Shown: positions 1 to 7,421, counted from the stretch's first letter. The stretch is DNA of 19,270 bases from JAJNBK01 sp035642715 (GCA_035642715.1 DASQRW010000084.1:1-19270), one strand, 5' to 3'. The notes: a model not told the origin generated them from the letters alone. A program made the numbers and translations.

Positions 1-888
1 ATGATAGAACATGAAGCTATTCTAGAACCATGCAGAGATCTGCAAAAAAAAGGCTTTGACGTGACATATCTCCCTGTAAGAAATGATGCATCATTAGAAC
101 CTTCTGTACTAGAAGATGCTATATCTCAAAAGAAAACTGCTCTAGTGAGTATAATGTTTGCAAATAACGAAGTTGGAACGATTCAGCCGATTAGTCAGCT
201 CGTCAAAATTAGTCATGACAAGGGACGAAATACTATTTTTCATACGGACGCAGTTCAAGCAATTGGCAAGGTCCCAATCAATGTGAAAAGCTTAGGAGTA
301 GATCTTCTTTCTTTATCATCTCATAAAATTAATGGTCCAAAAGGAATAGGGGCATTATATATTCGTGAGGGTCTAAAAATAGACCCTTTAATTCATGGAG
401 GTGGGCAAGAATTTCTAATGAGATCAGGTACTGAGAATGTCCATGGAATAGTGGGGTTTGGAAAAGCATGCGAAATAGCTCATCAAAGAACTATCGAATA
501 CCAAAATAAGCTTACGACATTGCGAAATTATCTGATAGATAAAATAATAGATCAGATACCTCATTCACGACTAAATGGTGTACGCGACAATAGAAATCCG
601 GGTAATGCACACTTTACTTTTTTTGGAGTAAACGGCGAAGACTTGATAATAAAATTAGATGAACACGGTATTGCTGCATCCACAGGCTCTGCATGCTCAG
701 TAAAAAGACAAAAACCATCCCATGTATTAAAAGCAATGGGCTTTCCCTATGAAGAGATAACAGGTTCGTTACGCTTAACATTGGGAATTCAAAATACAAA
801 AAGCGAGATTGATCAAACTGTTTCTATTCTGTCAGAGATAGTAAAGGAATTAAGATTGCTTTCACCTTTCAAATCCAGGTATCATTGA
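1..888 (+). CDS. iscS: Cysteine desulfurase (NifS/IscS family), 5' end cut off by the window
   Basis: This is a PLP-dependent enzyme that takes sulfur from L-cysteine, leaving alanine, and passes it on for Fe-S cluster and thio-cofactor assembly in the cytoplasm. The visible 295 residues contain the cofactor region HTDAVQAIGK (81-90), the PLP Schiff-base lysine in SSHKINGPKG (K109), the GGGQEFLMRSGTENV stretch (133-147) typical of the family, and the catalytic cysteine in STGSACSVKRQKPSHVL (C232). Family members are about 380-400 residues, so roughly 95-100 N-terminal residues are missing. The ATG at base 1 is therefore almost certainly internal, not the start. The stop TGA is 47 bases before a peroxiredoxin gene on the same strand. 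Iron-sulfur supply and peroxide defence are compatible neighbours, but an operon is not shown. Whether it is a general housekeeping or a specialised desulfurase cannot be decided here. Confidence 0.93.
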   Translation: MIEHEAILEPCRDLQKKGFDVTYLPVRNDASLEPSVLEDAISQKKTALVSIMFANNEVGTIQPISQLVKISHDKGRNTIFHTDAVQAIGKVPINVKSLGVDLLSLSSHKINGPKGIGALYIREGLKIDPLIHGGGQEFLMRSGTENVHGIVGFGKACEIAHQRTIEYQNKLTTLRNYLIDKIIDQIPHSRLNGVRDNRNPGNAHFTFFGVNGEDLIIKLDEHGIAASTGSACSVKRQKPSHVLKAMGFPYEEITGSLRLTLGIQNTKSEIDQTVSILSEIVKELRLLSPFKSRYH

Positions 889-935
889 TAAATACCGAAA
901 GCATTATTATTTGCAATTTCTAATTCTAATAATAC

Positions 936-1427
936 ATGTCTAATACATCAACAACATTTATTCCGAACAAAGGCGACAAGGCGCCTTATTTTGAATTACC
1001 TGACATCAATATGAAAATGTACAAATTGACAGACTTTCAAAAAAGGAAAGTAGTCTTAGTATTTTTTCCCGCTGCCGAGTCCCCAGTTTGTACAGCGGAA
1101 ATGTGTACTTTTAGAGATTCATTAGGTGAATTAAAGGATTATGGAGCTGAAGTAATAGGAATTTCTATTGATGGACCATTTGCAAATAAGATTTTTTCTA
1201 AGAACCATCATCTGAACTTTCCTCTATTAAGTGACTATAATAGAGAAATTATAAAAAAATATGGGATAGTGATGAGAGATCTCGGCACATTAAAGGATTA
1301 TAATGCAGCAAAACGCTCTGTATTCGTACTTGATGAAAATGGAAATGTTCAATACAGATGGATTTCAGACAATCCATTAATCGAACCCAATTACAATGAA
1401 ATTAAGGATGAGTTAAAGAAAAAATGA
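936..1427 (+). CDS. bcp: Peroxiredoxin, PrxQ/Bcp type (AhpC/TSA family)
   Basis: This is a thiol peroxidase that reduces hydrogen peroxide and organic peroxides in the cytoplasm. The 163-residue length is normal for the PrxQ/Bcp group. The thioredoxin-fold core starts at about residue 10 (GDKAPYFELPD). The active-site stretch FFPAAESPVCTAEMCTFRD carries the peroxidatic Cys52 and, five residues on, Cys57, the usual resolving-cysteine position in PrxQ, so an atypical two-cysteine mechanism is likely. Downstream landmarks are GISIDGPFANKIFSKNHHLNFPLLSD, shown here only as the conserved SIDGP and NFPLLSD segments, and RSVFVLDENGNVQYRW. The start ATG lies in an AT-rich spacer with no Shine-Dalgarno sequence. 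The gene converges on the carboxylase operon, 90 bases away. Known ammonia oxidisers carry several such enzymes. The electron donor is not evident from the sequence. Confidence 0.92.
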   Translation: MSNTSTTFIPNKGDKAPYFELPDINMKMYKLTDFQKRKVVLVFFPAAESPVCTAEMCTFRDSLGELKDYGAEVIGISIDGPFANKIFSKNHHLNFPLLSDYNREIIKKYGIVMRDLGTLKDYNAAKRSVFVLDENGNVQYRWISDNPLIEPNYNEIKDELKKK

Positions 1428-1517
1428 AGCGTGATACTACAAATGTCGTCCGTTTTAATTAATTTGATTAAATTATAGATAATTATCATGCCAATAAGCA
1501 AATTATAATTGCAGTCT
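1428..1517. other. Convergent intergenic spacer between peroxiredoxin and bccP
   Basis: The spacer is 90 bases, very AT-rich, and sits between two genes that point at each other. For the minus strand, an oligo-A run at 1418-1424 (oligo-T in the transcript) lies just inside the peroxiredoxin 3' end. For the plus strand, T-rich stretches around 1453-1470 follow the peroxiredoxin stop. Archaeal termination needs little more than oligo-T, so both transcripts probably end here, but no strong stem-loop was seen. Confidence 0.35.
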
Positions 1518-2030
1518 TTATTCTATTATTGCCACAATGTCATTTCTTGCCACGACGGCGCCCTGCTTTACTTTTATTTCTTTCAAATTGCCATCCTTGT
1601 GTGCCTTTACTGCAACCTGCATCTTCATAGACTCTAGGACTACTACTGAATCACCTTTCTTCACAGAGTTCCCAGGTTCTACCAATACACTAACCACTCT
1701 GCCTGGTATCTGGCTTGTAAGATTATTTATACCGCCTCCTAACTCTGCGGTTGCTAATGATTTTCCAAGGATTTGAGTAAGTTTCAAGTGTTTTTTAACT
1801 GTCATTGGTTGGCCGTCAACGAAGATCTTTGTTTCCATGCTATTTGATTGAATTATCTTGGCATAATGAAAAGTATGATCTAAAATAAATTCATACTCGT
1901 CATTTTCCCATTTTAATAAAATTAGATTGTATTCTTCATTTCCGATTCTAATTATAATAGATCCATTACTAAGAGTGCGAACGACCTGGCAGTCTAAGAC
2001 CTCCGTTAGATCCGCTACTTTAAGCTCCAT
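1518..2030 (-). CDS. accB: Biotin carboxyl carrier protein of acetyl/propionyl-CoA carboxylase
   Basis: This subunit carries the biotin that shuttles carboxylate between the biotin carboxylase and the carboxyltransferase. It has 170 residues from the chosen ATG. The C-terminal biotinyl/lipoyl domain (about 98-170) contains the canonical ESMKMQV motif with the biotinylated lysine at about residue 136, 34 residues from the C terminus as usual. A flexible linker (about 80-100) joins it to an N-terminal region like that of other archaeal carrier proteins. Start: a TTG lies one codon upstream, but the ATG at 2030 overlaps the accC stop by one base (TGATG) and has a GGGAGAT Shine-Dalgarno six bases before it, so ATG is preferred. 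Translation is probably coupled to accC. It is the last gene of the pccB-accC-accB operon. Confidence 0.93.
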   Translation of the reverse strand: MELKVADLTEVLDCQVVRTLSNGSIIIRIGNEEYNLILLKWENDEYEFILDHTFHYAKIIQSNSMETKIFVDGQPMTVKKHLKLTQILGKSLATAELGGGINNLTSQIPGRVVSVLVEPGNSVKKGDSVVVLESMKMQVAVKAHKDGNLKEIKVKQGAVVARNDIVAIIE

Positions 2031-3544
2031 CAATATCTCCCTGTTACTTTTTTCCAGCTTGAGTTTGCCTGTGCTGCTTCAGTCGAGATAATGCGCCCGC
2101 CTTTCTTAGCAAATTGTGAATGCAAAAGGACTGTAGCAACAGCCGCAGAAGAACTTTTCTTTGATCTCTTTTTTGAATCCTCATTCATTTTATCTATTAT
2201 ACCAAATCTTTCGAGGTAATCAGTTGAAAGCTCACCTTTGATGAAATTTTGCTCATCCATTATTGTTTTGAATAATGGAATGGTTGTGTTAATTCCTTCT
2301 ATTGCGAATTCTGATAGGCTGTTTTTCATCCTGATTCGGGATTCTTCAAAATTGTTGCCCCACGTGATCAATTTAGCAACTAAAGAGTCATAATATCCTG
2401 ATACATGACAGCCAGGATATAGATATGTATCTACTCTAATACCTGGGCCATTAGGGATATTGCAAGTAGGCACCAGACCAATAGAGGGAGCAAATTCAGA
2501 GAAAGGGTCTTCAGCATTAATTCTGCACTCAATCGCACAGCCATGCATTTTTAGTTCTTCTTGCTTGAAAGGTATCTCTTCACCCTGAGCAATTGCAATT
2601 TGCAATTTAACGAGGTCGATTCCTGTTACAAGTTCGGTTACAGGATGTTCTACCTGTAATCTAGAGTTGATTTCTATAAAGTAAAAGTTTCCTTGCTGAT
2701 CACGCAAGAACTCGGCAGTACCCGCATTTAAATAATCTACTGCCGCTGCAGCTCTTACGGCAATTTCTCCTATTCTTTCTCTTGTTTTTTTATCAACAAT
2801 TGGTGATGGAGACATTTCAATAAGCTTCTGGTGTCTTCTCTGGATAGAACATTCACGTTCGAAAATATGTCTCCCGTTCTTATGGGAATCCATTATCAAC
2901 TGAAATTCAATATGTCTAATTCTCTCAAGGTATTTTTCAACATAAAGTGCGGACTTTCCAAAAGCAGCTCTTGATTCTGCAGAGGCCATCTCGAATTCCT
3001 GTCTTAACTCTTTTTCATTATTGGCAAGGCGAATACCTCTACCTCCTCCTCCAAACGCAGATTTTAAAAGAACAGGATATCCTGCATCATGAGCTATATC
3101 TGCCGCGCGGTCAACATCTTCGATTACTCCATCACTACCTGGAACTGTTGGAACTTTCGCTTTTTTCATAATAGACTTACATTTCATTTTATCTCCTGTA
3201 ACTTCCATTGCATTGCTTTTTGGCCCGATAAATATAATGCCATTTCTTTCACATATCTCTGCAAATTTTTCGTTTTCGGATAGAAAGCCATACCCTGGAT
3301 GAATTGCATCTGTTCCCACCCTGTTTGCCAATTCAATTAACTTATCGACATTAAGATAACTCTCAGAGGCGGCTGCTGGACCAATATGATAAGCTTCATC
3401 TGCTCTTCTAACATGTATTGATCTTGCATCTTCATCTGAATAAATCGCTATTGATTTTATTCCTAACTCTCTACAAGCTCTTATAATTCTAAGAGCAATT
3501 TCGCCTCTGTTCGCAATTAAAATGCTAGAAATTTTGGTCCCCAA
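2030..3544 (-). CDS. accC: Biotin carboxylase subunit of acetyl/propionyl-CoA carboxylase
   Basis: It carboxylates the biotin of the carrier protein using ATP and bicarbonate. In ammonia-oxidising archaea this supports both carboxylation steps of the 3-hydroxypropionate/4-hydroxybutyrate cycle. The protein has 504 residues. The N-terminal domain starts at SSILIANRGEIALRI (6-20). The ATP-grasp glycine loop AFGGGGRGI spans 163-171, ERECSIQRRHQK is at 229-240, and the metal/biotin site EINSRLQVEHPVTE is at 291-304. The C-terminal biotin carboxylase domain follows, then a Lys/Ser-rich tail from about 455. E. coli AccC is near 450 residues, while archaeal forms are longer. Start: the only suitable start is TTG at 3544, preceded seven bases upstream by GGTGA (3552-3556 on the plus strand), a good match to the archaeal anti-Shine-Dalgarno. 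No in-frame ATG lies upstream before a stop. It follows pccB by 18 bases. Confidence 0.96.
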   Translation of the reverse strand: MGTKISSILIANRGEIALRIIRACRELGIKSIAIYSDEDARSIHVRRADEAYHIGPAAASESYLNVDKLIELANRVGTDAIHPGYGFLSENEKFAEICERNGIIFIGPKSNAMEVTGDKMKCKSIMKKAKVPTVPGSDGVIEDVDRAADIAHDAGYPVLLKSAFGGGGRGIRLANNEKELRQEFEMASAESRAAFGKSALYVEKYLERIRHIEFQLIMDSHKNGRHIFERECSIQRRHQKLIEMSPSPIVDKKTRERIGEIAVRAAAAVDYLNAGTAEFLRDQQGNFYFIEINSRLQVEHPVTELVTGIDLVKLQIAIAQGEEIPFKQEELKMHGCAIECRINAEDPFSEFAPSIGLVPTCNIPNGPGIRVDTYLYPGCHVSGYYDSLVAKLITWGNNFEESRIRMKNSLSEFAIEGINTTIPLFKTIMDEQNFIKGELSTDYLERFGIIDKMNEDSKKRSKKSSSAAVATVLLHSQFAKKGGRIISTEAAQANSSWKKVTGRY

Positions 3545-3551
3545 TTTTTGT

Positions 3552-3556
3552 TCACC
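3552..3556 (-). promoter_or_regulatory. Shine-Dalgarno site for the accC TTG start
   Basis: GGTGA on the minus strand, seven bases before TTG at 3544. It decides the start because no in-frame ATG is available. An out-of-frame ATG at 3558 just upstream is not used by the conserved protein frame. Confidence 0.6.
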
Positions 3557-3562
3557 ATATTA

Positions 3563-5104
3563 TTATAGGTTTATGTTTCCATGTTTCTTCCATGGCCTTG
3601 ATTCTCTTTTATTGGCTAAAGCCTCAATAGCCCGAATAATCATTGGTCTTGTCTCCATCGGATCTATCACCAAATCAATAATACCCTTCTCTGCTGCTAT
3701 ATACGGATTAGCATACTTTTCTCGATATTCCTTAGCGAGCTTCTTTTTTATAGCTATTGCATCTGCAGATCCCTTCAGATCTCTTCTATGTATGATGGTA
3801 ATTGCTGCTTCTGGTCCTAGTACTGCTATTTCCGCCGTTGGCCAGGCATAATTAACATCAGCCCTCAAATTTTTGCTTCCCATAGCAATATACGCACCGC
3901 CATAAGCTTTGCCTATAATGCAAGTGATTTTTGGAACAGTTGCTTCACAATATGCATAGAGCAACTTGCTCCCATGTCTTATGATACCGTTATGTTCTTG
4001 ATCCGTTCCAGGAAGATATCCAGGCGTATCGACGAGAGTCACGATCGGGATGTTAAAAGCGTCGCAAAACCGGATGAAGCGTGCAGCTTTGTTTGATGAA
4101 TTTATGTCAAGTGCTCCTGCCAGGTACATAGGCTGGTTGGCAATCAGACCTACTGACCTTCCTCCAAGTCTTGCAAAACCTACCAATATATTCTCTGCGA
4201 AAAGTTCATGAATCTCAAAAAATTCGCCGTTATCAACTAAAGATTTTATTATTTGTGTCATGTCATACTGTTCATATGGATTCTCTGGCAAAATGTTTAT
4301 GATATTAGGATCGATCCTATTCACATCATCTGTGCTGTCTATTAATGGGGGCTCTTCTGTATTATTTTGTGGAATAAACGATAACAATTTTTTTATTTTA
4401 TCCATACACTCATACTCATTTTTGGCGATAAAATGTGCTACACCAGATTTTGAGGCGTGGGTTCTAGCACCGCCTAATTCTTCAAATGACACTTCTTGAC
4501 TCAAGACTTCCTTCACCACCTCAGGTCCAGTAACAAACATCTGGCTAACATTTTCGGTCATAATAACAAAATCTGTCATGGCAGGAGAATAAACTGCCCC
4601 GCCGGCACAAGGTCCAATACTTGCAGTAATCTGTGGTATCATACCTGATGCCATTGTATTTCTAAAAAAGACATCGCCATATCCATCAAGACTCATCACA
4701 CCTTCCTGAATTCGTGCTCCACCAGAGTCTATAATGCCAATAAGGGGTGCCCCAGCCTTTATAGCATGATCCATAATCTTAACAGTTTTCTTCCCTGCCA
4801 TTTCACCCAATGATCCTCCTAATATTGTAAAATCATATGCATAGAGAAAAACCTGGCGACCATTGATTGTACCAAATCCTGTAATAACGCCATCACCATA
4901 GTATTTCGTAGTTTCAGGATCGTCGCTTCTATGAGTTACATATTTATCAATCTCAATAAAGGTACCTTCGTCTAAAAGAAGACTAATTCTTTCTCTTGCA
5001 GTAAGTTTACCTTTTGAATGCTGAGATTCTATTTTGTCTTCGCCGCCACCCCCTTCAGCCATTTTTCTCATATTATATAATTTCTTTATTTTCTCCTCAT
5101 GCAT
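3563..5104 (-). CDS. pccB: Acetyl/propionyl-CoA carboxylase carboxyltransferase subunit
   Basis: This subunit transfers carboxylate from biotin to acetyl-CoA or propionyl-CoA, giving malonyl- or methylmalonyl-CoA. It works with the AccC and carrier subunits encoded downstream. The 513 residues are full length for the family. Two crotonase-like halves are visible: the N-terminal half has IIDSGGARIQEG (124-135) and the first oxyanion hole GPCAGGAVYSP (164-174); the C-terminal half has LVDTPGYLPGTDQE (357-370) and the second oxyanion hole AYGGAYIAMGS (400-410). The residue after GGAY is Ile406, a position known to influence acetyl versus propionyl preference in actinobacterial homologues (Asp in the propionyl-specific enzyme, Ile in a broader one). 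Start: ATG at 5104, supported by a TATA box 28-35 bases upstream and no Shine-Dalgarno, so the mRNA is near leaderless. It is first in its operon. Confidence 0.96.
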   Translation of the reverse strand: MHEEKIKKLYNMRKMAEGGGGEDKIESQHSKGKLTARERISLLLDEGTFIEIDKYVTHRSDDPETTKYYGDGVITGFGTINGRQVFLYAYDFTILGGSLGEMAGKKTVKIMDHAIKAGAPLIGIIDSGGARIQEGVMSLDGYGDVFFRNTMASGMIPQITASIGPCAGGAVYSPAMTDFVIMTENVSQMFVTGPEVVKEVLSQEVSFEELGGARTHASKSGVAHFIAKNEYECMDKIKKLLSFIPQNNTEEPPLIDSTDDVNRIDPNIINILPENPYEQYDMTQIIKSLVDNGEFFEIHELFAENILVGFARLGGRSVGLIANQPMYLAGALDINSSNKAARFIRFCDAFNIPIVTLVDTPGYLPGTDQEHNGIIRHGSKLLYAYCEATVPKITCIIGKAYGGAYIAMGSKNLRADVNYAWPTAEIAVLGPEAAITIIHRRDLKGSADAIAIKKKLAKEYREKYANPYIAAEKGIIDLVIDPMETRPMIIRAIEALANKRESRPWKKHGNINL

Positions 5105-5131
5105 GGCCTTGTATTAATCCCAAGAATTGCC

Positions 5132-5139
5132 TATATAAA
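5132..5139 (-). promoter_or_regulatory. TATA box of the pccB-accC-accB operon
   Basis: TTTATATA on the minus strand, an exact match to the archaeal box A core. Its centre is about 31 bases before the pccB ATG. Archaeal transcription usually starts about 25 bases downstream of the box, which puts the start within a few bases of the ATG at 5104. The leader would be very short, consistent with the absence of a Shine-Dalgarno sequence. Confidence 0.7.
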
Positions 5140-5199
5140 TTCATTACAATAAAATTTACTATTTAACATAATGTGCTAAATTTTCTGTTCAATCAAGAC

Positions 5200-5206
5200 A
5201 AAAAAA
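5200..5206 (-). terminator. Possible oligo-T terminator
   Basis: A run of seven A on the plus strand is U7 in a minus-strand transcript. It lies downstream of the 70-residue protein gene and upstream of the pccB promoter, the expected place for termination between the two units. A shorter T5 (5434-5438) lies closer to the stop. The call rests on composition only. Confidence 0.3.
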
Positions 5207-5374
5207 TTCAGTTTGGGCATAATTGAGTTTCATAATCTTCCTAATTATGAGAAGTCAAGTGTAGATATACATGCTGTATAAGATATAAAATTGCTGTTAT
5301 TACTTTCAGATATTGTCATAATACTAACTAAGAAATCATGATATTCGTGTTAGGACAAATCTCTATCTTATTGT

Positions 5375-5393
5375 AACTTAAGTTCATTAAGTT
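5375..5393. repeat. Perfect 7-bp inverted repeat with 5-base loop
   Basis: AACTTAA, five bases, TTAAGTT, in the 373-base gap between pccB and the 70-residue protein gene. It could be a weak hairpin or a symmetrical protein-binding site. It is AT-rich, so chance is quite possible. The remainder of this gap (5105-5477) shows no convincing reading frame or RNA gene. Confidence 0.3.
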
Positions 5394-5477
5394 TCTCACT
5401 GCATAAGTAATTATTAGACTTCAATTGTACGGGAAAAACGATTAATAACCTACAACAAATACAGAAAAGGAAATAAG

Positions 5478-5690
5478 CTATTCTCTAAGTCCAGTTCTTC
5501 CACCTCGTGCTCTACGAAAATAGTTCATTCCTAGATTGTAGTTTTCGAAAAGAGATTGCAGGGTCTCAATTTCAGACATAAGTATTTTTTTTTGAACATT
5601 CTTAGCATCTGGTTTCTTTTCTAATTCTTCTAACTTTTCTATTTTTTCAGCTAGAAGTGTTCCTACATTTTGTTCGTATTCACTAGACAT
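5478..5690 (-). CDS. Unrecognised 70-residue protein, predicted coiled coil with Arg/Gly-rich tail
   Basis: I do not recognise this family. The protein is small, soluble and highly charged. Residues about 5-50 are rich in Glu, Lys and Leu with a heptad-like spacing (LLAEKIEKLEELEKK, then KKILMSEIETLQSLFEN), suggesting a helical hairpin or coiled coil. The C terminus (about 58-70) is basic: FRRARGGRTGLRE, which could bind nucleic acid or a partner. No signal peptide or membrane segment is visible. It has a well-placed TATA-like box whose expected transcript start coincides with the ATG at 5690, so it is probably translated from a leaderless mRNA. That promoter is the main reason to believe it is a real gene. 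It stands alone, with broken coding sequence upstream and an empty gap downstream. Confidence 0.65.
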   Translation of the reverse strand: MSSEYEQNVGTLLAEKIEKLEELEKKPDAKNVQKKILMSEIETLQSLFENYNLGMNYFRRARGGRTGLRE

Positions 5691-5712
5691 ATGTATTCAA
5701 GAGTTTATTATC

Positions 5713-5722
5713 ATTTAAATTT
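5713..5722 (-). promoter_or_regulatory. TATA-like box of the 70-residue protein gene
   Basis: On the minus strand the sequence is AAATTTAAAT. Its centre is about 27 bases before the ATG at 5690, which puts the expected transcription start on the start codon itself. No Shine-Dalgarno is present, so leaderless translation is likely. Confidence 0.55.
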
Positions 5723-5791
5723 GAACCTTTGCTATTCTATGCATTTATTTAATAAAGATTCCTAGTAATTTTTAATATACTTTGTAATCGT

Positions 5792-6094
5792 TCAAGCATT
5801 TATTGCAGACGCATGCTTGTAAAAACCATCATCTTTTAGAATCCTCTTCAAACCGCAATCAACAAGTTTGGCTGAATTACTATAACTGAACAATCAACTA
5901 CAGCTTTTCTGTCAAATAAATACCCTTTTGGAGGAACCGAGTCTTGCGGAACCAGGCATTACATATGTTTGAAAACTCTTGAGAATTTTGATCATTAGAG
6001 AATTGTCCGGATCGTAATTACTTTCTCCGACATTTACAACTTCTTTGTATTTGACTAACAGTCTTGCTTACTCTTCATGGAATGTTTCACTCAT
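5792..6094 (-). pseudogene. Decayed small gene (about 100 codons) overlapping the rfcL stop
   Basis: An ATG at 6094 overlaps the rfcL stop in the ATGA arrangement typical of coupled operon genes and begins MSETFHEE, then hits TAA at codon 9 (6068-6070). The same frame continues with protein-like sequence, for example ARLLVKYKEVVNVGES and NYDPDNSLMIKILKSFQTYV (codons 10-60), until TGA at 5912-5914. A second frame then carries VPQDSVPPKGYLFDRKAVVD (open 5848-5958). The first frame resumes with SAKLVDCGLKRILKDDGFYK, ending HASAINA at TGA 5792. The segments join into one protein of about 100 residues if one early stop, one +1 shift and one compensating shift are undone. I do not recognise the family. 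Sequencing error could explain the shifts but not easily the codon 9 stop. The rest of the gap, 5691-5791, holds the promoter of the next small gene. Confidence 0.5.
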
Positions 6095-7329
6095 TTCTTC
6101 TTTCCCATTATAAGATCCATTTCTTTCGTCAAAGCTTCGCCAGATTTTTCATCAAGGTTTGAAATATTTGAAAATTCTCTTAGGTCTATTTTTTTATCAA
6201 TTAGTAATTGAAGAAGATATGGAAAATAAATCGATCCAAAGATACTTTTTGTAACATGAGTCTGCTTCGATAGAGACAACAGTAAATTTTTCATGGATTG
6301 ACCTCTGACAAAAATATGGTTCATTAAAGGCCATATAACACCATACTGGTTGTATTTTATTCCCTTCTGGCGAGTATTGCTAAATAGGCCGTATGCAATC
6401 ATAACATCGAGATACTTCATAAGCCTCCAATATCGATTTTGGGCCATTCTCCCAACTATTACATCTATCTTTGAAAGTACATTTAAAGCTTCTGCAAGAC
6501 CTTCTAGATCGATAGGCGAAGAAACGATGCTTGAAAACAGCGCGTTTATCATATCTTTTCGTCTTTCTTCCGCTGACATCCCGAAGCGCGGATCAAGGTA
6601 AGCGGCATCTGCTTGGGATAAGAAATTCTCTGCTTCCTCAAACTCACTCATGGAAAAATAACCATTTATGGCTTCAGCAATATCAATTTCAAATGTATCG
6701 CTACGAGTTGAATTATACCCGGCGCATTTAGACTGTGCATTGTTCAACATTGAACGAATGTCTCCTTTGCTATTATTCACTACTGAAACTTTGTCATCAA
6801 GACTTAGTTGCTTGTTCTCCTCCTTTAGAACATTATCTAGGAATATCATTAACAATCTGGGTGGAATTGAATTTAATTCTATGACTTTGCAGATCTTTGC
6901 AAGATCTTTAATCTTTGTATTCTTTGTATTTGCGGCCATGATAACAGGGATCGTTGGCTCTTTCATTATATTTATCAGAGAATCAATTCCACCTGTATCC
7001 TCCCTACCAGAGAGACCATCAACCTCGTCCAAGAATAACAGCAGTTTTCTTCCAAATAGTCCCTCATTACGAAACATTGGCAAGATCCGAGTTTCAATAC
7101 CTATTTTATTCCTATTATCACTGGCGTTCAATTCTATTAAATCATAATTGAACTGCAGTGATAATGTATGTACGAGCGTGGTCTTACCTATGCCAGGTGG
7201 ACCTATTAGAAGCAACGGCCTACTACCATCTACCCATCCTGAGAGCCATTTTACGGCTGCCAATCGAGCACCTTCATTTCCTACCATTTGCTGGACTTTC
7301 ATAGGACGGTAGAGTTCAGACCACATCAT
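6091..7329 (-). CDS. rfcL: Replication factor C large subunit (clamp loader)
   Basis: With RfcS it forms the archaeal clamp loader, which uses ATP to place the PCNA sliding clamp on primed DNA. The 412 residues from the chosen start show the family opening MWSELYRPMKVQQMVGNE, Walker A GPPGIGKTT (43-51), Walker B with the DEVD box (LDEVDGL, 100-106), a sensor-1-like region AANTKNTKIKDL, and the helical C-terminal collar domain. Start: an in-frame TTG at 7362 lies inside the TATA box, so it would not be transcribed. ATG at 7329 (or the adjacent ATG at 7326, directly before WSE) fits both promoter and family. No Shine-Dalgarno was seen. The C terminus ends in GKKK without the usual PCNA-binding motif (Q-x-x-L/I-x-x-F-F). 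The stop overlaps the start of a decayed downstream gene. Confidence 0.93.
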   Translation of the reverse strand: MMWSELYRPMKVQQMVGNEGARLAAVKWLSGWVDGSRPLLLIGPPGIGKTTLVHTLSLQFNYDLIELNASDNRNKIGIETRILPMFRNEGLFGRKLLLFLDEVDGLSGREDTGGIDSLINIMKEPTIPVIMAANTKNTKIKDLAKICKVIELNSIPPRLLMIFLDNVLKEENKQLSLDDKVSVVNNSKGDIRSMLNNAQSKCAGYNSTRSDTFEIDIAEAINGYFSMSEFEEAENFLSQADAAYLDPRFGMSAEERRKDMINALFSSIVSSPIDLEGLAEALNVLSKIDVIVGRMAQNRYWRLMKYLDVMIAYGLFSNTRQKGIKYNQYGVIWPLMNHIFVRGQSMKNLLLSLSKQTHVTKSIFGSIYFPYLLQLLIDKKIDLREFSNISNLDEKSGEALTKEMDLIMGKKK

Positions 7330-7360
7330 AATTTGATCAATTGCTAATTCAAAAAAAAGC

Positions 7361-7370
7361 AATATAAAAA
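7361..7370 (-). promoter_or_regulatory. TATA box of rfcL
   Basis: TTTTTATATT on the minus strand, centred about 37 bases before the ATG at 7329. Transcription is expected near 7339, leaving a leader of about 10 bases. The box covers the alternative TTG start at 7362, which argues against that start. Confidence 0.5.
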
Positions 7371-7421
7371 CATGCGTATATTGGCTCTAATAACATAAAT
7401 TGTTAGCCGTATAACGTAAAA

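Noticed and set aside
1..3. ATG at base 1 as the true start of the cysteine desulfurase
   Set aside because: The protein would lack about 100 N-terminal residues of a highly conserved fold. The frame most likely continues upstream of the window.
1428..1517. Possible small RNA in the convergent spacer
   Set aside because: The sequence is AT-rich without a stable stem-loop or promoter, and terminator function explains it better.
5105..5477. tRNA or other structured RNA in the gap upstream of pccB
   Set aside because: No cloverleaf, T-loop (GTTCRA in stem context) or box C/D elements could be assembled. Only one short AT-rich inverted repeat was found.
6668..7147. Plus-strand frame of 159 codons inside rfcL
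   Set aside because: It is antisense to a highly conserved ATPase domain and is explained as a shadow of the rfcL codons.
7330..7362. N-terminal extension of RfcL from TTG at 7362
   Set aside because: The TTG lies inside the TATA box, and the 11 added residues precede the universal MWSE-YRP opening of the family.
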